From: Phycisphaera sp.
GTDB taxonomy: Bacteria > Planctomycetota > Phycisphaerae > Phycisphaerales > UBA1924
DNA: 64,000 bases
NCBI GenBank assembly: GCA_003712165.1
Contig: RHLH01000001.1
Coordinates: forward strand, 2,515,575 to 2,579,574
Direction of reading: 5' to 3'
Shown here: piece by piece, positions 1 to 8,032 of the stretch
How positions within the stretch are numbered: position 1 is the first letter of the stretch
Layout: each line of letters begins with the position of its first letter
Notes under the pieces: generated by a model
The model's input: the letters and a program-made list of their open reading frames with translations, nothing else
What the model was told of the DNA's origin: nothing
Database searches by the model: none
Position numbers and translations under genes: made by a program

Positions 1-112
1 GTGGGTGTGGCAGTGCGTCCCGATTAAGGGGTGTGGTCATATCTCGGCCGAGTTCGGCAAGATACGCCAGGTCGAGGTGGGCATCGAAAACAGGTATTCT
101 GGATGAAATCAC
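1..112 (-). CDS. Peptidase M19 (membrane dipeptidase-like), N-terminal fragment
   Basis: Partial gene leaving the left edge; only about 37 codons are visible. Reading the minus strand from a GTG at 112 gives MISSRIPVFDAHLDLAYLA, then ELGRDMTTPLNRDALPHP. The DAHLDLAY segment resembles the N-terminal metal-binding strand (D-x-H-x-D) of the M19 dipeptidases, zinc enzymes that cut dipeptides or act as related amidohydrolases. There is no stop in the frame. No convincing ribosome binding site is seen before the GTG, so the start is uncertain. It is divergent from the membrane protein gene at 172. The family call rests on this short motif only. Confidence 0.55.
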   Translation of the reverse strand, partial: MISSRIPVFDAHLDLAYLAELGRDMTTPLNRDALPHP

Positions 113-171
113 GAGGGAACCGTAGCGAATAACATCACGGAAAGCGACGATACGCGCAGAGGGGGGCCCGC

Positions 172-912
172 TTGGCACACCAACAGCTTCAGGACGAGTT
201 TCGACAACCCAAGAAGAGCAACGCGGGCAAGATCATCCTGGTCGGATGCCTCTCCGTCGTGATCGCGATCATGCTGCTGGTTGGTGTAGGCGGTATCTAC
301 GTCTGGCAGAACTGGCGAGACTGGACCGCGGACATCACGACACAGGCTGTCAACGAGTCGTTCAAGGAGATACACCTCCCCGACGAGGAACGCATCGCGC
401 TCATGGAACGCGTGAACTTCCTCGCAGACGAGTTCCGCGACAAGAACATCTCTCTGGACGAGTTCAAGAATCTGGGCGAGGCGATGACCGAGAGCGACTT
501 CCTGCCCATGCTCATCTCCAAGGCCATGTACGGCGGGTACATTGCGCCATCGACACTGAGCGACGAAGAGAAAGCACGAGGCGAGCTCGCGTTCGGACGA
601 CTCGCAAGAGGCTTCACCGAGGACAAGCTCAAGGACAGCGATTTCGAGGCGGTCTTTGCACCGATCAGCAACAACAAGAACCTCTCGGTCACGGTCGGCA
701 GCGAAGGCTTCAGCACGAACGACGATCTGGATATCAAGGCTCCGAATCAGGTCACCGCTGCGGAGCTGCTCGAGATGATCGAGAACGCCGAGAAGCTCGC
801 CGACGAGAAAGAACTCTCACCGGAACCGCTCGAGGTCGATCTGGTCGAAGAACTCGACAAGCTGATCAGCGAGACCATCGGCAAGGAATTCACACCCGCC
901 GGCGGCGAGTAA
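172..912 (+). CDS. Hypothetical single-pass membrane protein
   Basis: 246 aa from a TTG start preceded by a G-rich stretch (AGAGGGGGG, 158-166). Residues about 20-46 form one strong hydrophobic helix (IILVGCLSVVIAIMLLVGV). A charged, helix-rich domain follows, probably outside the membrane, ending in an acidic tail (EFTPAGGE). No enzyme motif is seen. Base composition and codon use match the neighbours. It is likely a monocistronic gene that runs toward the oppositely oriented amidinohydrolase at 955-1887. I do not recognise the family. Confidence 0.7.
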   Translation: MAHQQLQDEFRQPKKSNAGKIILVGCLSVVIAIMLLVGVGGIYVWQNWRDWTADITTQAVNESFKEIHLPDEERIALMERVNFLADEFRDKNISLDEFKNLGEAMTESDFLPMLISKAMYGGYIAPSTLSDEEKARGELAFGRLARGFTEDKLKDSDFEAVFAPISNNKNLSVTVGSEGFSTNDDLDIKAPNQVTAAELLEMIENAEKLADEKELSPEPLEVDLVEELDKLISETIGKEFTPAGGE

Positions 913-954
913 ACCAATCCTGCAGCCAATCCGTGGATCTGTTGCCAGCATCGA

Positions 955-1887
955 TCAGGCTCGGCTGGGGAATATCTCAGCGATCATGCACCGCGCAGAC
1001 CCGCCGCCCAGCCGTTCGATGGTCGGGATCGGCGCGTGGGCCAGCCGGATACCCCGAGCTTCGAACCTCGCCGCGTCTTCGCCGAGCGCTTCCAGCGCAG
1101 AGTCGGAGAGTGCAAGCACGCGATCACCAGAATTCGTGCAAAGCTCGATGATATTGCCCGCGAACCGAGCGGCCTGTGCCCGGGTGATCTCGACAATCTC
1201 ATGCCCGCTCGATGCGAATCGCTCACTCAGCATCGCACGGCTTTCCTCGGAAACCGACTCGAGACACACGATCGCGAAGTCGCTCCCGACGGACATCATC
1301 ACGTTGGTGTGGTAGTACGCAAGCCCGCTCTCATCGAAAGCATCGAACGCGACCGGCTCGTACCCGATCAACTCGCACAGCCTGGTGAGCACCGCGTCGT
1401 CCGTGCGGGGCGATCGGCACGCGTACGCCGCGCGGTTCACGTGATCGAATACAACTGAGCCCGTGCCCTCGAGAAACTTTTCTTGCTGCTCGAACTGATC
1501 GACGAGCGTTGAATCGAACCTCAAACTATCGAACCCAGCTTCTTTGAGCACCTCTGCAAGCGCATCAGTCCGCCGTTCGAGACGCCTCTTGGCGCTGAGC
1601 ATCGGGTAGAGCAGCACCCGCCCATCGGCGTGCGTCGAGAACCAGTTGTTCGGAAAGACCGCGTCGGGCTTGGCCGGCTCTTGGCTGTCTTCTAAAACGA
1701 GGACGTTGACACCAACGCTGCGCAGCACATCGACAAACCCATCAAACTCCGCCGCCACGGCCTCGCGATCCGCGGCCGGATCGGTTGCAGCTCGGCTCTG
1801 AAAGGCGTTCGACTCGGCGGTCTCGGGGTTCGAACCGCACGCTGCCGGGCGGACCATGAGGATTGTGTCTGTGGTTTGCTGGGACAT
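955..1887 (-). CDS. ctlX: CtlX-like amidinohydrolase (arginine deiminase/DDAH fold)
   Basis: 310 aa. The protein belongs to the guanidino-group modifying superfamily (arginine deiminase, DDAH, amidinotransferase), in the branch annotated as citrulline-utilisation hydrolase CtlX. Visible features: the substrate-loop motif PDAVFPNNWFSTH (74-86); EGTGSVVFDH (140-149), which carries acidic residues; the catalytic His in YYHTNV (H193); and the nucleophile Cys near the C-terminus in GGGSARCMIAE (C300). The expected reaction is hydrolysis at a guanidino or ureido carbon of an arginine-like substrate, but the exact substrate cannot be read from the sequence. It stands alone with no arginine-pathway neighbours, so its role in catabolism is inferred. 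Confidence 0.85.
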   Translation of the reverse strand: MSQQTTDTILMVRPAACGSNPETAESNAFQSRAATDPAADREAVAAEFDGFVDVLRSVGVNVLVLEDSQEPAKPDAVFPNNWFSTHADGRVLLYPMLSAKRRLERRTDALAEVLKEAGFDSLRFDSTLVDQFEQQEKFLEGTGSVVFDHVNRAAYACRSPRTDDAVLTRLCELIGYEPVAFDAFDESGLAYYHTNVMMSVGSDFAIVCLESVSEESRAMLSERFASSGHEIVEITRAQAARFAGNIIELCTNSGDRVLALSDSALEALGEDAARFEARGIRLAHAPIPTIERLGGGSARCMIAEIFPSRA

Positions 1888-1907
1888 GTCAATCTACAAG
1901 ACGTGCG

Positions 1908-2228
1908 TCAATTGTAAAAATATTCGTATGCACCCAAACCCAGCCCAAATAGTAAACTGAGCCCACCAATGAAGACAACTGTAAGAACAAGTCCAATCAC
2001 AATCTGCCCTACTGTTAGCTCGATCTTGGTAGCTACGTTCTTTGGTTTCCAATCGTCTCGAATAACAGAATCTACTACGTTTTCCAAATTACCCCGTTCG
2101 GACTCATACCTCACCGACTTCACTCGCCACCGTTGCTCATCGCAATACACGGACAACTGCGAGAGGCTCTTTGCCTGAATCCTGACAGGCCGCTGGGAAG
2201 ATGCGATATCTACTAGGTAAATCGGCAT
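1908..2228 (-). CDS. Small AT-rich C-terminally anchored membrane protein
   Basis: 106 aa if started at the ATG at 2228, one base after the scoB stop (TAA G ATG), which suggests translational coupling; a longer start at 2240 would overlap scoB. The N-terminal 70 residues are soluble and beta-rich. Residues about 75-102 are one hydrophobic helix (VGQIVIGLVLTVVFIGGLSL) and the protein ends GAYEYFYN. Sampled stretches of the gene are about 43-45% GC against about 60% or more in the flanking genes, a sign of separate origin or weak constraint. No family recognised. Confidence 0.6.
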   Translation of the reverse strand: MPIYLVDIASSQRPVRIQAKSLSQLSVYCDEQRWRVKSVRYESERGNLENVVDSVIRDDWKPKNVATKIELTVGQIVIGLVLTVVFIGGLSLLFGLGLGAYEYFYN

Positions 2229-2229
2229 C

Positions 2230-2907
2230 TTACAACTCAACCGTCTTCAACTCATCCGCGAAGAAGATCTCCGCCTCAGTCTTCTGCTCGATCTCCTCGC
2301 GCGTCACACCCTCGGCAAGCTCCGTCACCACGAACCGCTTCTTCGACTGATCGAACAGCATCACGCAGAGGTCGCTGATGATCATGTCCACGACGCCCTT
2401 GCCCGTAAGGGGGAGATTGCACTCCTTGAGGATCTTCGCGTCGCCCCTTTTGGAGACGTGCTCCATCATGACGACGACCTTCTCGACGCCCGCGACGAGG
2501 TCCATTGCGCCGCCCATGCCCTTGACCATCTTGCCCGGGATCATCCAGTTGGCGATGTCGCCCTGCTGAGAGATCTGCATCGCCCCGAGGATGCACATGT
2601 CGATGTGCCCGCCGCGGATCATGCCGAAGCTGTCGGAGCTTGAGAAAAAACTCGACCCGTCGAGCGCGGTCACGGTCTGCTTGCCCGCGTTGATCAGGTC
2701 GGCGTCCACCTTGTCGTCCGTCGGGAACGGACCGATGCCCAGAAGCCCGTTCTCGGATTGGAGCCAGACCTCGATGGGCTTGCCGTCGGTCCCGACCGGG
2801 ATGTGGTTGGCGACGAGCGTCGGCATCCCGATGCCGAGGTTGACGAGATAACCGTCCTCGAGTTCCTGGGCGGCACGCTTGGCGATCTGATCACGTGTGA
2901 GTGGCAT
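2230..2907 (-). CDS. scoB: 3-oxoacid CoA-transferase subunit B
   Basis: 225 aa from the ATG at 2907 ([12 protein letters not shown]); an upstream in-frame start adds six unlikely residues. It shows the subunit-B fold: [15 protein letters not shown] near the N-terminus, the catalytic glutamate in QSENGLLG, the glycine-rich [13 protein letters not shown] and the [14 protein letters not shown] segment. With subunit A it transfers CoA between succinyl-CoA and acetoacetate or similar 3-oxoacids through a glutamyl-CoA thioester. The A subunit is not adjacent: scoA lies at 10870-11640, about 8 kb away on the same strand. The 106-aa membrane protein follows almost without a gap. Confidence 0.93.
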   Translation of the reverse strand: MPLTRDQIAKRAAQELEDGYLVNLGIGMPTLVANHIPVGTDGKPIEVWLQSENGLLGIGPFPTDDKVDADLINAGKQTVTALDGSSFFSSSDSFGMIRGGHIDMCILGAMQISQQGDIANWMIPGKMVKGMGGAMDLVAGVEKVVVMMEHVSKRGDAKILKECNLPLTGKGVVDMIISDLCVMLFDQSKKRFVVTELAEGVTREEIEQKTEAEIFFADELKTVEL

Positions 2908-2927
2908 AGCCGCATTGTACGGCAAGT

Positions 2928-3071
2928 TCAGGCTTCGTCGCGCTCGCGGGCCGAGATCGTCAGCTGTGTCTTCCGGTGCTTCCGCACGGGCTTGAACTGC
3001 TTGACCAGAACCAAGACGCCCCCCACCGCCGCGAGCGAGACAACCCAGAACTGCCAGTCACCGATCGGCAT
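2928..3071 (-). CDS. Small FeoB-linked single-pass membrane protein
   Basis: 47 aa starting at 3071 with an ATG that overlaps the feoB stop as TGATG. Residues 5-24 ([20 protein letters not shown]) form one membrane helix, followed by a basic cytosolic tail ([14 protein letters not shown]) and an acidic end. Position and size recall the small proteins often encoded after feoB (FeoC or Cys-rich FeoB-associated membrane proteins), but there is no cysteine and no winged helix. A role in assembling or regulating FeoB is inferred from the overlap only. Confidence 0.65.
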   Translation of the reverse strand: MPIGDWQFWVVSLAAVGGVLVLVKQFKPVRKHRKTQLTISARERDEA

Positions 3072-5080
3072 CAGAGCACCCGTGTGACAACCGTGTACAC
3101 GACGAGCGACGAGACATACGCGACGCCAGTCATCCACGCGAACTGCAGACCAGCCCACTTCCAACCCCCCGCTTCCTTGGCGGTTACCACGAGCGTCGGC
3201 AGGCACTGGATAGCGAGCACGAAGAACACGAGCATCGACCAGTTCGTCGCTTCGGTGAAAACGGGAGAGCCGTCGTCGCGCTCGGCGGTCGAGACCGCTT
3301 CGAAGACGGTTTCGTCCTCGGTGTCCTCGCTGCCTGCGATCTGGACAGCCATCGTCGAGACAAAGACCTCACGTGCCGCGAAGCTCGCAAGGATGCCGAC
3401 GGTCAGCTGACGATCCGCGCCGATGGGGGCAAAGACCGGCTGGATGGCCGAACCGATCCTGCCGAGGAACGTGTTCCGCGATGCGAACTTCGTGTCCTCT
3501 GCATTCGCTCGCAACAGCAGCTCATCGGCGCGATCGGGCTCGGCCCGTGCGATCTGAGCCGCCTCCGAACGCAGCGACTCAGCAACGGGCGAAGGCTCCG
3601 AACCCGGGTACGCGTTGAGCCACCAGAGCACGACCGAGATCGCAAGGATCACCGTGCCCGCCTTGCGCACGAACAGCCAGCCCCTGTAAAACGCCTGCTT
3701 CGTCGCATAGAAGAGCCCCGGAAGCTGATAACGCGGCAACTCGAGCGCCATGGGCCTGCTGCGCCCGCGGAGCATCGTCCCCCTCGCGAGGATCGCGCTG
3801 ACAAGCCCCGCGAGAATGCCCAGCACATAGCACCCCGTGAACGCGAGAGCCTGCTTGCCGCTGCTGCCCGGGAAGAGGATCTGCGTGAGCAGCACGTACA
3901 CGGGTATGCGCGCCGAGCAGCTCATGAACGGCACGACAAGAATCGTCGCGAGCCGATCGCGTCTGTCAGGCACCGCACGCGCGGACATAATCGCGGGGAT
4001 CGCGCACGCGTGAGCCGACAAGAAGGGCACGAACGCATGCCCGGGGAGCCCGAAGGGCCTGAGGATCCGATCGATCACGAACGCCGCCCGCGCGAGATAG
4101 CCCGACTGCTCGAGCAGCGCGATGAGGAAGAAAAGCAGGATGATCTGGGGCAGGAAGATCACCGTCCCCCCCACGCCCGCGATGACGCCGTCGGTCAGCA
4201 GCTCCCGGACAGGCCCCTCGGGCAGGACATCTGCAACCACCGCGCCCAGCGTCGCAAAGAACCAGTCGATGCCGTCCATCGGCACCGATGCAAGTGTGAA
4301 GATCACCCAGAACAGTCCGGTCATGATCGCCGCGAACGTGACCACGCCGAGCACAGGGTGTGTAAACGCCCGGTCGAGCCTGTCGGTGAGACGGTCTCGA
4401 TCGCCCACGGGCGCATCGTCAGCGCAGACATCCGCGTACACGGCATCGGCCCACCGCTCGAGCTCGCTCTGCTCGGTCGGTATCGATGACTCGGTGATTA
4501 CACCCGTGCTCAAGAGCCCTCTTGCCTCGTCGATGCCCCTGCCTGTCTTGCTCGAGACGAGCACAACCGGGCAACCGAGGTGACTCGCGAGCTTTTCTCT
4601 GTCGATGTGGATACCACGCCTGCTGGCATCATCCGCCATTGTGACTACAACCGCGGTCGGTATCTTGCGCGCCAGCACCTCGCCGGCCAGTTGCAAATTG
4701 CGCAGCAGGTTTGTCCCATCCAGCACGAGAAGCACGCCGCCCGGCGGTGAGGCGCGCGTGCCCGCCGGCGCTATAGAGCCCTCGAGCACGCCCCGACAGA
4801 TCGACGACTCAGACTGATCAAGCCCGAGGCTGTAGATACCGGGCAGATCGACGATCGAAAGAGACCGCCCACCGGCGTCAAGCGATGCGACGTGCGCTTC
4901 CTGTGTCGTTCCCGGGAAGTTCGAGGTTTTCTGCCTGCGACCTGCGAACTTGTTGAAAAGGGTCGTCTTCCCGACATTCGGGTTGCCAATGAATGCAACA
5001 GTCATCGGGGTCCGCTCAGAAGCCGCGGCTTGAGAAGACGAGATTGGTTCTGCTTTCGTCACGCGCGTCCCCCCGGTCAT
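3071..5080 (-). CDS. feoB: Ferrous iron transport protein B
   Basis: 669 aa. The N-terminal G domain has GNPNVGKTT (G1, residues 32-40), a G2 region around NFPGTTQE, and the G3 motif DLPG followed by IYSL. A multi-pass membrane domain follows with the FeoB signatures GLPGHAFVPFLSAHACAIPAI and VPFMSCSARIPVY. It transports Fe(II) across the inner membrane, with GTP binding as the regulatory step. It is shorter than the E. coli protein (773 aa), mainly in the C-terminal part. The start at 5080 lies 5 bp after the feoA stop; an internal ATG at 5005 (MTVAFIGN) would match the usual N-terminus better. It is the middle gene of feoA-feoB-small protein. Confidence 0.95.
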   Translation of the reverse strand: MTGGTRVTKAEPISSSQAAASERTPMTVAFIGNPNVGKTTLFNKFAGRRQKTSNFPGTTQEAHVASLDAGGRSLSIVDLPGIYSLGLDQSESSICRGVLEGSIAPAGTRASPPGGVLLVLDGTNLLRNLQLAGEVLARKIPTAVVVTMADDASRRGIHIDREKLASHLGCPVVLVSSKTGRGIDEARGLLSTGVITESSIPTEQSELERWADAVYADVCADDAPVGDRDRLTDRLDRAFTHPVLGVVTFAAIMTGLFWVIFTLASVPMDGIDWFFATLGAVVADVLPEGPVRELLTDGVIAGVGGTVIFLPQIILLFFLIALLEQSGYLARAAFVIDRILRPFGLPGHAFVPFLSAHACAIPAIMSARAVPDRRDRLATILVVPFMSCSARIPVYVLLTQILFPGSSGKQALAFTGCYVLGILAGLVSAILARGTMLRGRSRPMALELPRYQLPGLFYATKQAFYRGWLFVRKAGTVILAISVVLWWLNAYPGSEPSPVAESLRSEAAQIARAEPDRADELLLRANAEDTKFASRNTFLGRIGSAIQPVFAPIGADRQLTVGILASFAAREVFVSTMAVQIAGSEDTEDETVFEAVSTAERDDGSPVFTEATNWSMLVFFVLAIQCLPTLVVTAKEAGGWKWAGLQFAWMTGVAYVSSLVVYTVVTRVL

Positions 5081-5085
5081 CGGCG

Positions 5086-5346
5086 TCAGCAGGGACGGAC
5101 GTGCACGTGGTCGGCAAGCTTCTTCGACAGCGCGATCCGGCAGCCGCTGGCACCGGGCCCGATCGACACGATGCAGGGCTCGCCCATCTTGCAGACCCGA
5201 AACTCACACTCGGGCTTCAGGCCCATCGCGCGGAGCTCAGCGGACTCGAACTCGGGGAGCGTGCAGGACTCAAGCCGAGCGGACTGCCCTCTCGAGAGCT
5301 GGGTCAGGGGCACTAAAGCAGGCTTGGTTGGAGTCTGGGTAGTCAC
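5086..5346 (-). CDS. feoA: Ferrous iron transport protein A
   Basis: 86 aa, SH3-like FeoA domain: PLTQLSRGQSARLES, then LRAMGLKPECEFRVCKMGEPCIV and a C-terminal strand with GCRIALSKKLADHVHV. FeoA is a small cytosolic protein that works with the FeoB G domain in Fe(II) uptake. The start is GTG at 5346. A promoter-like -10 (5352-5357) lies so close that the mRNA would begin at or near the start codon, so translation may be leaderless. First gene of the feo operon. Confidence 0.93.
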   Translation of the reverse strand: MTTQTPTKPALVPLTQLSRGQSARLESCTLPEFESAELRAMGLKPECEFRVCKMGEPCIVSIGPGASGCRIALSKKLADHVHVRPC

Positions 5347-5351
5347 ACCCG

Positions 5352-5380
5352 ATGATAGGCTGATTGAGAATCAGTCGCAA
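5352..5380 (-). promoter_or_regulatory. feoAB promoter with a perfect palindrome in its spacer
   Basis: On the minus strand: -35-like TTGCGA (5380-5375), 17-bp spacer, -10-like TATCAT (5357-5352). Fifteen of the spacer bases form the perfect inverted repeat CTGATT-CTC-AATCAG (5374-5360). A repressor bound there would block RNA polymerase, as Fur or DtxR-type iron repressors do. Which protein binds it is not shown by the sequence. Confidence 0.65.
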
Positions 5381-5394
5381 CTGCCACGCCTAGA

Positions 5395-6741
5395 TCAGCC
5401 CTCGGTTCGCGGAGCGAGTTCCTCGAATGACATGCAGTAGCCCGCGCGCCAGATCGGATACTGCACTTCGCAGCGGAAGCCGACGTACTCGCTCGGGTCG
5501 ACCTCGATCCTGCTGAACGCGTGCTGGGTCAGCTCGCCGTGCCTGTGCCAGAGCGAGCTGTGTGACGAGGCGATGCCCCTGCCAAGCAACTCGAGCTTCA
5601 TCTGGCTCGGGAACCTGGTCGCCCATTTGTCACCGCCCGGGATCGAAAGCCCAGGGTACCACATCAGCGCATCGACCGAGGGCCTGAACATGCGCTCGAG
5701 CTTCTCGTGCAGGTACACATCAAAGATGAGATTCTGAACAGGCCAGTTGACGAGATACCACACGCGCTCGAACGCACACTCCTTTGTCTCCGGGTTCATG
5801 AAAGGCCAGGTCGTGCGCGTCGCGGTCACAACATCGAGCGAATGATCCTCATCGAGGTCCGCCGGGTCGATGACCTGCAGCAGCTGGCCTTCTTTCCCCC
5901 GACCTGTTATCTCTGGCTTCGGTGATGATGTAAACGGCTCAATCAGCGCCGTCGGCGTGCGCCCTTTGAGGCCCGTGTCATCGAGAAGCTTGCGGTTCCA
6001 GCCTTCCTTCGCCCAGCGCATGTTGTCGCCCGAGCAGATCACCAGCGGCATGCCGCTCGGCGCGATCGAAGCGCCGACGAACCCGTTGATATAGGTCCGG
6101 CTGAGCGTGTCTTCATCTTCGAAGTCGATGATGTTGATGCTGATGCCCGTCTGACACCCGCCACCGGTGAGCTGCGACGAGACCGCGTACATGTTGGCGC
6201 GCGTGCCGACATCGGAGTTCATCCCGTTGCCGGGCGGGCCATGGATGCTCGAGTCGAGCCGATCGGTAAGCTTCGTGTGGCTCCCCGCGATGTCATCGAT
6301 GAGCCTCGAGAACTCGTTGACCGAAGCCTCGAGCAGATCAGCAGCCTCGCTCGTCACACCGACTCGCCGCGCTGCTTCCACAAACTGATGGAGGCCTTTC
6401 ACACCCGGGAGCCTGATGAGTGTCTGAAGCGAAGGCGGGTCCTGAACCGCGAAGCTGATCCGCTGACAGGTGTTGCGGACGATTTCGAGCAACCTCGACA
6501 TCCCGCTGCCACCCTGAGCATGCTCGGGGAGCTGGCTGATGACTTCGACCAAATCAGAATGGATCCGATCAGCCACGCGCAGACACCGCTTGGCTTCCTC
6601 ATTCGAGATTGGCTTTGGAATCTGCTTCTGGTTTCCAAGGACAGCACCCGTCATAGTGCTGACATTATGGCCGTAGGGCACCGCTGTTGCACCCACGGCC
6701 GCAAATGTTTGGGTCATGAACGGATTTTTGAGCTCTCGCAT
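5395..6741 (-). CDS. Hypothetical protein, 448 aa
   Basis: Unrecognised soluble protein: no signal peptide, no membrane helix and no motif I can name. The ATG at 6741 has AGGGA about 7 bases upstream. The N-terminal half is helical (residues about 45-170). The C-terminal half is mixed, with aromatic and Trp-rich stretches (MRWAKEGWNRKLL, RTTWPFMNPETKEC, LMWYPGLSIPGGDKW). It lies upstream of feoA on the same strand with a 48-bp gap holding a separate promoter, and is divergent from the HAF protein across a short AT-rich region with a palindrome (6759-6781). Confidence 0.75.
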   Translation of the reverse strand: MRELKNPFMTQTFAAVGATAVPYGHNVSTMTGAVLGNQKQIPKPISNEEAKRCLRVADRIHSDLVEVISQLPEHAQGGSGMSRLLEIVRNTCQRISFAVQDPPSLQTLIRLPGVKGLHQFVEAARRVGVTSEAADLLEASVNEFSRLIDDIAGSHTKLTDRLDSSIHGPPGNGMNSDVGTRANMYAVSSQLTGGGCQTGISINIIDFEDEDTLSRTYINGFVGASIAPSGMPLVICSGDNMRWAKEGWNRKLLDDTGLKGRTPTALIEPFTSSPKPEITGRGKEGQLLQVIDPADLDEDHSLDVVTATRTTWPFMNPETKECAFERVWYLVNWPVQNLIFDVYLHEKLERMFRPSVDALMWYPGLSIPGGDKWATRFPSQMKLELLGRGIASSHSSLWHRHGELTQHAFSRIEVDPSEYVGFRCEVQYPIWRAGYCMSFEELAPRTEG

Positions 6742-6758
6742 TTTCTGTCCCTGAAATA

Positions 6759-6781
6759 GATTTGATAGTTGACTTCAAATC
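6759..6781. promoter_or_regulatory. Palindromic operator candidate GATTTGA-N9-TCAAATC
   Basis: A perfect 7-bp inverted repeat with a 9-bp spacer in the divergent region between the 448-aa protein and the HAF protein. The -35 hexamer of the plus-strand promoter sits exactly in its spacer, so a bound dimer would occlude it and could affect both genes. The binding protein is unknown. Confidence 0.5.
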
Positions 6782-6796
6782 AGTTTCGAGTATTCT
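6769..6796 (+). promoter_or_regulatory. Sigma70-like promoter of the HAF/PEP-CTERM gene
   Basis: TTGACT (6769-6774), 16-bp spacer, TATTCT (6791-6796); transcription would begin near 6803, about 60 bases before the ATG at 6865. This argues against any start codon upstream of 6803. Confidence 0.65.
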
Positions 6797-6864
6797 GCCA
6801 CAGAACACCGGCAATGTCCAGCGTTGAAATCAGAAAGCTGGAGCGGAGCCAGGAGAAAAGAGAC

Positions 6865-8001
6865 ATGAGCAAATTCGTACTTCTCAGCCTCGCCGGTACC
6901 GCTCTTTCCTCGTCGGTGTGCGCCCAGTCCGTAGAGCAGCTCCAAACACTCGGCGGCTCGGGCTCGATCGCCAATGACATCAACGATCTCGGCCAAATCG
7001 TCGGCGAATCCACCCTCCCGGGCGACGTGGTCTCGCACGCGACTATCTGGAACAACGGGGTCCCCACCGACCTGAGCGCAGTCGATCCATCACGAAACTC
7101 GGTCGCCTGGGCCGTCAACAACCTCGGAGTCGCGGTCGGCTCGAGCGATCTGGGCCAGGGGCTGCGCACCGCGACGATGTTCGAGCCGAGGGGACTCATC
7201 GATGTCGGCGCCGCAGCCGGGTCGGTCAACGGCAGCAGCGTCGCCTGGGATATCAACGACTCCGGCCGAGTCGCGGGACAGGCAGCCATCAACCCGGGCT
7301 TTGCCCAAGGTTTCTTCTGGGATCCGTCGAGCGGCGGTGTTGCCGCGGGAACGCTCTACCAGGGCGGGGCAAATTTCTCGATTAACAACGCCGGCGTCTC
7401 GGTCGGACACTCGTTCTTCTTCGGCGATCCTGACACCGCAACCATCTCGATGCCTGACGACCGCGGCGGCTACCTTGTCGGCGAACTCGGCCCCGGCGGC
7501 CGATCGTTCAGCATGGCCAAGGCCATCAGTGAATCGGGCACCATCGTCGGGCACACCAACGGCGCCGGGCTCGGATCAGGACCGGGCGGAGAAGGCGGCG
7601 ATTGGCAGGCCGTGATCTACGAGGACGACGGTCAAGGCGGCACGAACTACATCCCGCTCGGAAGACTCGACGGGCTCGGCATCTCAGAAGCCAACGACGT
7701 CAACGACGACGGACTCGTCGTCGGCTACGGGTTCGACGGCTCCGGTGCCGGCATCGCACCGAGAGCCTTCGCCTGGAAAGACGGAACCATGTACGAACTC
7801 AATGACCTGCTCGACGCACGAAGCGGGTTCGTCAATCTCATCCAGGCCACGGGTGTGAACGCCCAAGGCGACATCGTCGGCTTCGGGGAAACCACCGACG
7901 GCAACATCGCAGGATTTGTTATCCGGGGCTTCGTCCCGGCACCGTCCACAGGAACAGCACTCGCCGCACTCGGGCTGATCGCAACCCGCAGGCGGCGGTA
8001 A
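6865..8001 (+). CDS. HAF-repeat exported protein with PEP-CTERM-like tail
   Basis: 378 aa from the ATG at 6865, preceded by AGGAG (6851-6855). Signal peptide MSKFVLLSLAGTALSSSVCA. The body is a string of repeats of about 40-50 residues of the HAF type, with cores such as NDINDLGQIVGES, WAVNNLGVAVGSS, DINDSGRVAGQA, NDVNDDGLVVGYG and VNAQGDIVGFG, which probably form a beta-propeller. The C-terminus is PAPSTGTALAALGLIATRRRR: a Pro-containing motif, a short hydrophobic helix and an Arg cluster, the planctomycete form of a PEP-CTERM sorting tail. It is therefore probably exported and processed by an exosortase-like enzyme, none of which is encoded in this window. Substrate or ligand unknown. Confidence 0.85.
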   Translation: MSKFVLLSLAGTALSSSVCAQSVEQLQTLGGSGSIANDINDLGQIVGESTLPGDVVSHATIWNNGVPTDLSAVDPSRNSVAWAVNNLGVAVGSSDLGQGLRTATMFEPRGLIDVGAAAGSVNGSSVAWDINDSGRVAGQAAINPGFAQGFFWDPSSGGVAAGTLYQGGANFSINNAGVSVGHSFFFGDPDTATISMPDDRGGYLVGELGPGGRSFSMAKAISESGTIVGHTNGAGLGSGPGGEGGDWQAVIYEDDGQGGTNYIPLGRLDGLGISEANDVNDDGLVVGYGFDGSGAGIAPRAFAWKDGTMYELNDLLDARSGFVNLIQATGVNAQGDIVGFGETTDGNIAGFVIRGFVPAPSTGTALAALGLIATRRRR

Positions 8002-8032
8002 ACAAACAAGATCCCACACAGGAGATAGAACC

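Noticed and set aside
246..1151. 301-aa open frame overlapping the membrane protein gene
   Set aside because: Arg-rich shadow frame; the 172-912 frame has a TM helix and normal codon use, and the 955-1887 gene is on the other strand.
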